Below are positions 60,899-64,000 of a stretch of DNA of 64,000 nucleotides, piece by piece. The translations under genes and the position numbers were made by a program. Position 1 is the first letter of the stretch; each line of letters begins with the position of its first letter. This DNA comes from BRH-c54 sp965284565. GTDB taxonomy: Bacteria; Bacteroidota; Bacteroidia; Flavobacteriales_E; Vicingaceae. The notes under the pieces were generated by a model that saw nothing but the letters and a program-made list of their open reading frames with translations, had not been told where the DNA came from and did not search any database. Where the stretch lies: assembly GCA_965284565.1 (NCBI GenBank), contig OZ260100.1, positions 2,046,001 through 2,110,000 of the forward strand, given 5' to 3'.

Positions 60899-61896
60899 AT
60901 TTCTCCTTTTATCAAGTTCACAAAAGTAATAATTCCAACGGCATTTCCTTCTGCATTTAGCACAGGAAGATACATTACAGGAAAAGATTGTTCTCTTACT
61001 AAATTCAACATATCATCTACTGTTGCTGTATCTAAAATGGTTACAGGTGTTTTGTTAATCATTTCCTGCGTATTCATTCCTTCAATATTCTCTAAGTTCT
61101 GCAGCAAGGTTTTTCTTAAATCTGCATTGGAAATTATTCCATCAAATTTTTTATTGTTCTCTACTAAGGTTACGCCTAGCTTTCCGTAAGTTATTTGTTC
61201 TAAAATATTTTTAAGCGTAAGTTCAGACATATCTATAACCGGACATTCTTCTCGAGGAATCATAAAGTCTTTTATCTTAAAAAGAGAAACTATTTCTCGC
61301 TTGGTTAAATCCATTAATGCTTGTCCGACACTAGCGGCCTTAAACAAAAAACTACCTGAAACAGAAGTATGTACTCCCATATTTCTTAAAATGAAAGAAA
61401 CTTCTCCATTTACACCTCCATCAACATGTACATTTTTGTTAGGATATTTTTGTTTAAAATTTCTGATTTTTTTGAAATTTACAGGGTCAAAAACACCTCC
61501 ACTTTGCCCTGGAATGGTTGCCATTATTAGAATAAAATCAAAATCACTAAACTTATCGAAAGCAGTAATATCAGTAGGCGTAATTATCGCTAAACCTTTT
61601 TGTCCTTTAATATCGGATGGCATTTTAAAGTCCGTAGGCAGTTTTTCGTACTGAAAAGTAACATATTCCACAGGATGCTTTCTTAATAAGTCGAAATACT
61701 TCTCGGGGGTTTTGGTAATGATATGTAAGTCTATAGGAAGTTTACACCATGTTCTAATATCAGCAATATCATCAAAAACACTAATGTCATCATTACAATC
61801 TACATGCAATAAATCTACCTGATGAGCTTCTAAATCTGCAATGGTTTCTTTTAAAGGTCTTTTGTTATCCGAATAGATAGATCCTGATATTTTCAT
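60895..61896 (-). CDS. Ribulose-phosphate 3-epimerase-like barrel fused to a CBS pair
   Basis: A 333-residue two-domain protein. Residues 1-200 follow the Rpe TIM barrel with its catalytic residues: Ser near the N-terminus, His31 and Asp33 in LHVDCND, His58 in IDLHIIT, the MATIPGQSGG phosphate loop (near 125) and Asp159 in HVDGGVNG. Residues 208-262 and 278-331 are two CBS domains, with GIISNADLRKTLLQ resembling the pair at the end of arabinose-5-phosphate isomerase KdsD. CBS pairs bind adenylates or nucleotides and regulate enzymes. The barrel is probably an active epimerase on a pentose- or related sugar phosphate, though its exact substrate is unknown. It is the first gene of the DAHP synthase operon. 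Confidence 0.85.
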   Translation of the reverse strand: MKISGSIYSDNKRPLKETIADLEAHQVDLLHVDCNDDISVFDDIADIRTWCKLPIDLHIITKTPEKYFDLLRKHPVEYVTFQYEKLPTDFKMPSDIKGQKGLAIITPTDITAFDKFSDFDFILIMATIPGQSGGVFDPVNFKKIRNFKQKYPNKNVHVDGGVNGEVSFILRNMGVHTSVSGSFLFKAASVGQALMDLTKREIVSLFKIKDFMIPREECPVIDMSELTLKNILEQITYGKLGVTLVENNKKFDGIISNADLRKTLLQNLENIEGMNTQEMINKTPVTILDTATVDDMLNLVREQSFPVMYLPVLNAEGNAVGIITFVNLIKGEI

Positions 61897-62007
61897 TTAG
61901 TTAATTTCTATTATACACTGTATATACTCTTGAATGTCAAAACTACTTAATTTTTTGACTAAAAAATAAGCTTATTTAAGGTGATTTTTGTTTTCAAATA
62001 CTTGTGA

Positions 62008-62150
62008 AACCACATAGAAACATAGAAAAGACAACATTAAAAGAAAAATATAGCTTCACAAAGTGTTTTTGTCCGTCAAAGACGGGCAAGCTATATGAAA
62101 CTTTGGTGCAACTTTTTAAAACAATTAAAAATCTATGTCACTATGTGGTT
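62008..62150. repeat. Long interrupted palindrome (CCACATAG ... CTATGTGG)
   Basis: The outer arms AACCACATAG and CTATGTGGTT are exact reverse complements. Inside are TATAGCTT / AAGCTATA, CACAAAGT / ACTTTGGTG (imperfect) and the small hairpin CCGTC / GACGG at 62072-62085 or so. The 143-bp unit can fold almost end to end. It is intergenic, between the epimerase-CBS gene and the DUF481 gene. Confidence 0.75.
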
Positions 62151-62169
62151 AACCCTTTTCATCAAAAAC

Positions 62170-62970
62170 CTACAAGTCTATAGATAAGCCTGTTTTAAAG
62201 GTGTAAATGGTTTTAATTATTGGCACTATGGGTTTGTGTTCATAAGAAATATCAAAGGAATTAGCAAAAGATATTCTTTTAGCAATCTTTGTATTTAAAA
62301 TTAAGGAGGCATTTGCTCTGTTTCTAAAAGCAGAAATATCACTATCGTAGCCCGTTTGGTAATAGCCTACAAAATTAATATCTACATTTTCATTGGCTGT
62401 CCAACGAAAAGAAATATAATTAGATGATTTAACCAAGGCTATTTCAATGGCTTGATTGGTTTCGGGATGCTTCCATTTTTCGTATTCATACAAAGCTCCT
62501 ATTCCAATTACCAAACTTAATGATTTACTTTTAAAAGTATTCCATCTTATTCCGCCACCACCTAACAAACGTGGAAGCAATCCTCTAAAATTATCGTAAG
62601 AATACTGAATGTAGTTTTCGAAGTTAATAGGGTTCTTTCTGAAATAATTCACTCTAAAATGTACAAAACCGAAGTTCAAAAAATCCTCATCATTAACTTT
62701 TAAATAGTCGAATTTTGCCAAGCCCATAAAAGCATGTTTACCCGGGTAATACAAAGTATTTACATCTATATTGTATCCGAAAAGGTTTACAGGTTCGTTG
62801 GCTGCCGAACTTCTATTATAAATATTCATCCCAGCTGTAATTTTACTTTTAAAAGAAGTTGTAGTGTCTCTTTCTAAACGTAATCGCTCAATGTTGAGTA
62901 CTTGCCCGACAACTACATGAGAAAATAAAAAAATAATTATAAGTGAAAATAGATATTTTGCTTTTACCAT
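62170..62970 (-). CDS. DUF481 family outer-membrane protein
   Basis: A 266-residue protein with a signal peptide (about 1-22, ending VVGQ) and a 12-strand-like outer-membrane barrel. It shows VNTLYYPGKHAFMGLAKFDYLK, FVHFRVNYFRKNPINFENYIQYSYDNFRGL, LLGGGGIRWNTF and the final YTFKTGLSIDL. DUF481 barrels are of unknown function. It is a single gene, with the repeat before it and the toxin-antitoxin genes 54 bp upstream on the same strand. Confidence 0.85.
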   Translation of the reverse strand: MVKAKYLFSLIIIFLFSHVVVGQVLNIERLRLERDTTTSFKSKITAGMNIYNRSSAANEPVNLFGYNIDVNTLYYPGKHAFMGLAKFDYLKVNDEDFLNFGFVHFRVNYFRKNPINFENYIQYSYDNFRGLLPRLLGGGGIRWNTFKSKSLSLVIGIGALYEYEKWKHPETNQAIEIALVKSSNYISFRWTANENVDINFVGYYQTGYDSDISAFRNRANASLILNTKIAKRISFANSFDISYEHKPIVPIIKTIYTFKTGLSIDL

Positions 62971-63024
62971 GTGGCAAAATTAGGAAAGATAATAGGGAAG
63001 GGAAAAAGTACACTCGTAAATTTA

Positions 63025-63417
63025 TTAGGATAAAATCTCAATTTTCGCACTATTAGTTATAAAACCATCTGCTTGATAATTCTTTTCTATATCATCAAGT
63101 TCATAATAATATTCTACGATACAAAATAGTGAGTTATTATCAAGGAGTTTATCAATTTCATTACTATAAGCACAATTCATAACTATGAATAAATATTCAA
63201 CATTTTTATATTTTTTCATATCAGCACCAGTTCCTTTTATTCTTTTATCCAATTTAACAATAAATCTTAATTGATTTTCTATATCTGTATCTATTATTTT
63301 CAGAATAAGACCTTCAGTCCAAAATGGAAAAAAGACTAACTCTTCTTCACTTTCTTTTTCAGGTATAAATTGCATTAAAATACGCACTCTTTTATTTGAA
63401 ATATCTCCTAAAACCAT
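63025..63417 (-). CDS. Protein of unknown function, third gene of the toxin-antitoxin operon
   Basis: A 130-residue soluble protein without signal peptide. The start shares one base with the toxin stop (TAATG), so it is part of the same message. The sequence has an alternating hydrophobic pattern: EELVFFPFWTEGLILKIIDTDIENQLRFIVKLDKRIKGTG, then VEYLFIVMNCAYSNEIDKLLDNNSLFCIVEYYYELDD. This suggests an alpha/beta or beta-sandwich fold. No family was recognised. It might be a cofactor of the TA pair or an unrelated rider. Confidence 0.55.
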   Translation of the reverse strand: MVLGDISNKRVRILMQFIPEKESEEELVFFPFWTEGLILKIIDTDIENQLRFIVKLDKRIKGTGADMKKYKNVEYLFIVMNCAYSNEIDKLLDNNSLFCIVEYYYELDDIEKNYQADGFITNSAKIEILS

Positions 63418-63734
63418 TATTTAAATTTGTTTTGCAATAATTTTAAAAGTTTTTTCGGGTCTTGTCGATTGTCCCAAAATGCAGAGATTATTATTTGGTC
63501 TTCTGTAACTTTATAATAAATGCTAAAATTACCTAATGAGGCTACTCTTATATCTTTAAAATCAGTTGATTTGTAAATAAATGGCTTTTTGGCAATCTGT
63601 TTAGCTCTTTCGGAGACCAACCTTACAAGTTTCTTTGAGTAGGTATTCGACTTGTTTTTTAAAGCCCAATATTCCAAAATTCCGACAAATTGTAGGTCGG
63701 CTGTTCTTGTCCAAATCACATTGCGTTTAGCCAT
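63417..63734 (-). CDS. Type II toxin of the RelE/ParE family
   Basis: A 105-residue basic protein with the ParE/RelE fold: VIWTRTADLQFVGILEYW, then KKLVRLVSERAKQIAKKPF and RVASLGNFSIYYKVTEDQIIISAFWDNRQDPKKL. The Trp-rich start and the C-terminal SAFWDNRQDP are typical of the ParE-like branch (gyrase poison or ribosome-dependent RNase). Its first 19 bases overlap the antitoxin gene, which implies coupled translation with the antitoxin made first. Confidence 0.88.
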   Translation of the reverse strand: MAKRNVIWTRTADLQFVGILEYWALKNKSNTYSKKLVRLVSERAKQIAKKPFIYKSTDFKDIRVASLGNFSIYYKVTEDQIIISAFWDNRQDPKKLLKLLQNKFK

Positions 63735-63958
63735 TCCAGGTTTCGTTTGTCCATTGCTTCTTGAGAAATCAGTTTTCCATTTTTGATGTCTTGCTCACTC
63801 ATTTCCAACATTGTTTTTTGTTCATCAGTTAATTCAACAATATCGGTTTCAGATGTGCTTGAGGAAATCAGTTTATCTAATGCTTCCAAAAAAGCCCTAT
63901 TTTTTATAGAAAGAATTTTTTCAATCAAGCCATTCCTTATGTTATCAACTGTTGCCAT
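63716..63958 (-). CDS. Antitoxin of a RelE/ParE-type module
   Basis: An 80-residue acidic protein. It starts with an N-terminal helical part (NGLIEKILSIKNRAFLEALDKLI) and continues with ETDIVELTDEQKTMLEMSEQDIKNGKLISQEAMDKRNLEWL, the pattern of small antitoxins whose C-terminus wraps around the toxin. No clear DNA-binding motif is visible, so autoregulation is not certain. It overlaps the toxin gene by 19 bases and starts close to a TAACTTTG promoter box. Confidence 0.8.
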   Translation of the reverse strand: MATVDNIRNGLIEKILSIKNRAFLEALDKLISSSTSETDIVELTDEQKTMLEMSEQDIKNGKLISQEAMDKRNLEWLNAM

Positions 63959-63987
63959 TTTAAATTTTTATGATGTTACTTCTTTGC

Positions 63988-63995
63988 CAAAGTTA
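63988..63995 (-). promoter_or_regulatory. Candidate -7 element of the toxin-antitoxin operon
   Basis: TAACTTTG on the minus strand matches TAnnTTTG, 29 bp before the antitoxin start. The -33 position lies outside the window. Confidence 0.5.
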
Positions 63996-64000
63996 TACAA

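Overview
The window is AT-rich chromosomal DNA from a member of the Bacteroidota, most likely a Flavobacteriia-type lineage. This rests on several sequence signs: sigma-ABfr-style promoters (TTG, about 19-21 bp, TAnnTTTG) before rplS, rpmH, glmM and others; a PorT-type secretion barrel and a subtilase with a C-terminal type IX sorting domain; bacillithiol synthase BshC; a CarB without its allosteric domain; and clade-typical families (DUF4834, DUF6702, DUF4197, long NusB). No rRNA, tRNA, CRISPR array, prophage or intact insertion sequence was recognised. Most of the window is housekeeping sequence.

Layout. 1-9.3 kb: the 3' end of dnaE, trxA, nusB, an amino-acid dehydrogenase, an ABC exporter, a secreted protein/beta-barrel pair, a frameshifted mini-lipoprotein before a DUF2237 gene, and rplS. 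9.4-16.1 kb: mutS, a VOC protein, an M28 peptidase, a lipoprotein and a MeaB-type GTPase. 16.3-23.1 kb: a 56-residue membrane peptide, a YigZ-family protein, an M1 peptidase, a DUF6702 protein and alaS. 23.2-31.6 kb: an M23 peptidase, a TRIC-type channel, rpmH, carB and small envelope genes, then a minus-strand group (DUF4197 lipoprotein, NUDIX hydrolase, queuosine precursor transporter). 31.6-38 kb: a methyltransferase, the T9SS-type subtilase, and a TPR-ribH-rRNA methyltransferase cluster.

38-43 kb is the repeat-rich part. It holds several families of palindromic intergenic repeats and an 8-copy 14-bp tandem repeat between housekeeping genes (exoA, rarA), plus an orphan gene with winged-helix-like N-terminus and a membrane tail. 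43.1-45.5 kb is a PadR-PspC operon with its own promoter and a candidate operator. 45.5-56.7 kb is a long minus-strand run: porT, ubiE, two PfkB kinases, a Sua5-type protein, transaldolase, cysteine desulfurase, glmM, bshC and rimO. 56.7-58.9 kb carries tyrS and an anchored DRGH endonuclease on the plus strand.

59-64 kb holds the most unusual genes. One is a tightly coupled operon of a ribulose-phosphate-3-epimerase-like barrel fused to two CBS domains, a type I-beta DAHP synthase, a KdsC-like HAD phosphatase with an N-terminal extension, and a DUF3820 protein. After a DUF481 barrel, the window ends in a ParE/RelE toxin-antitoxin pair with an overlapping third gene of unknown function. TyrRS also stands out, because its HIGH motif reads GLGN.
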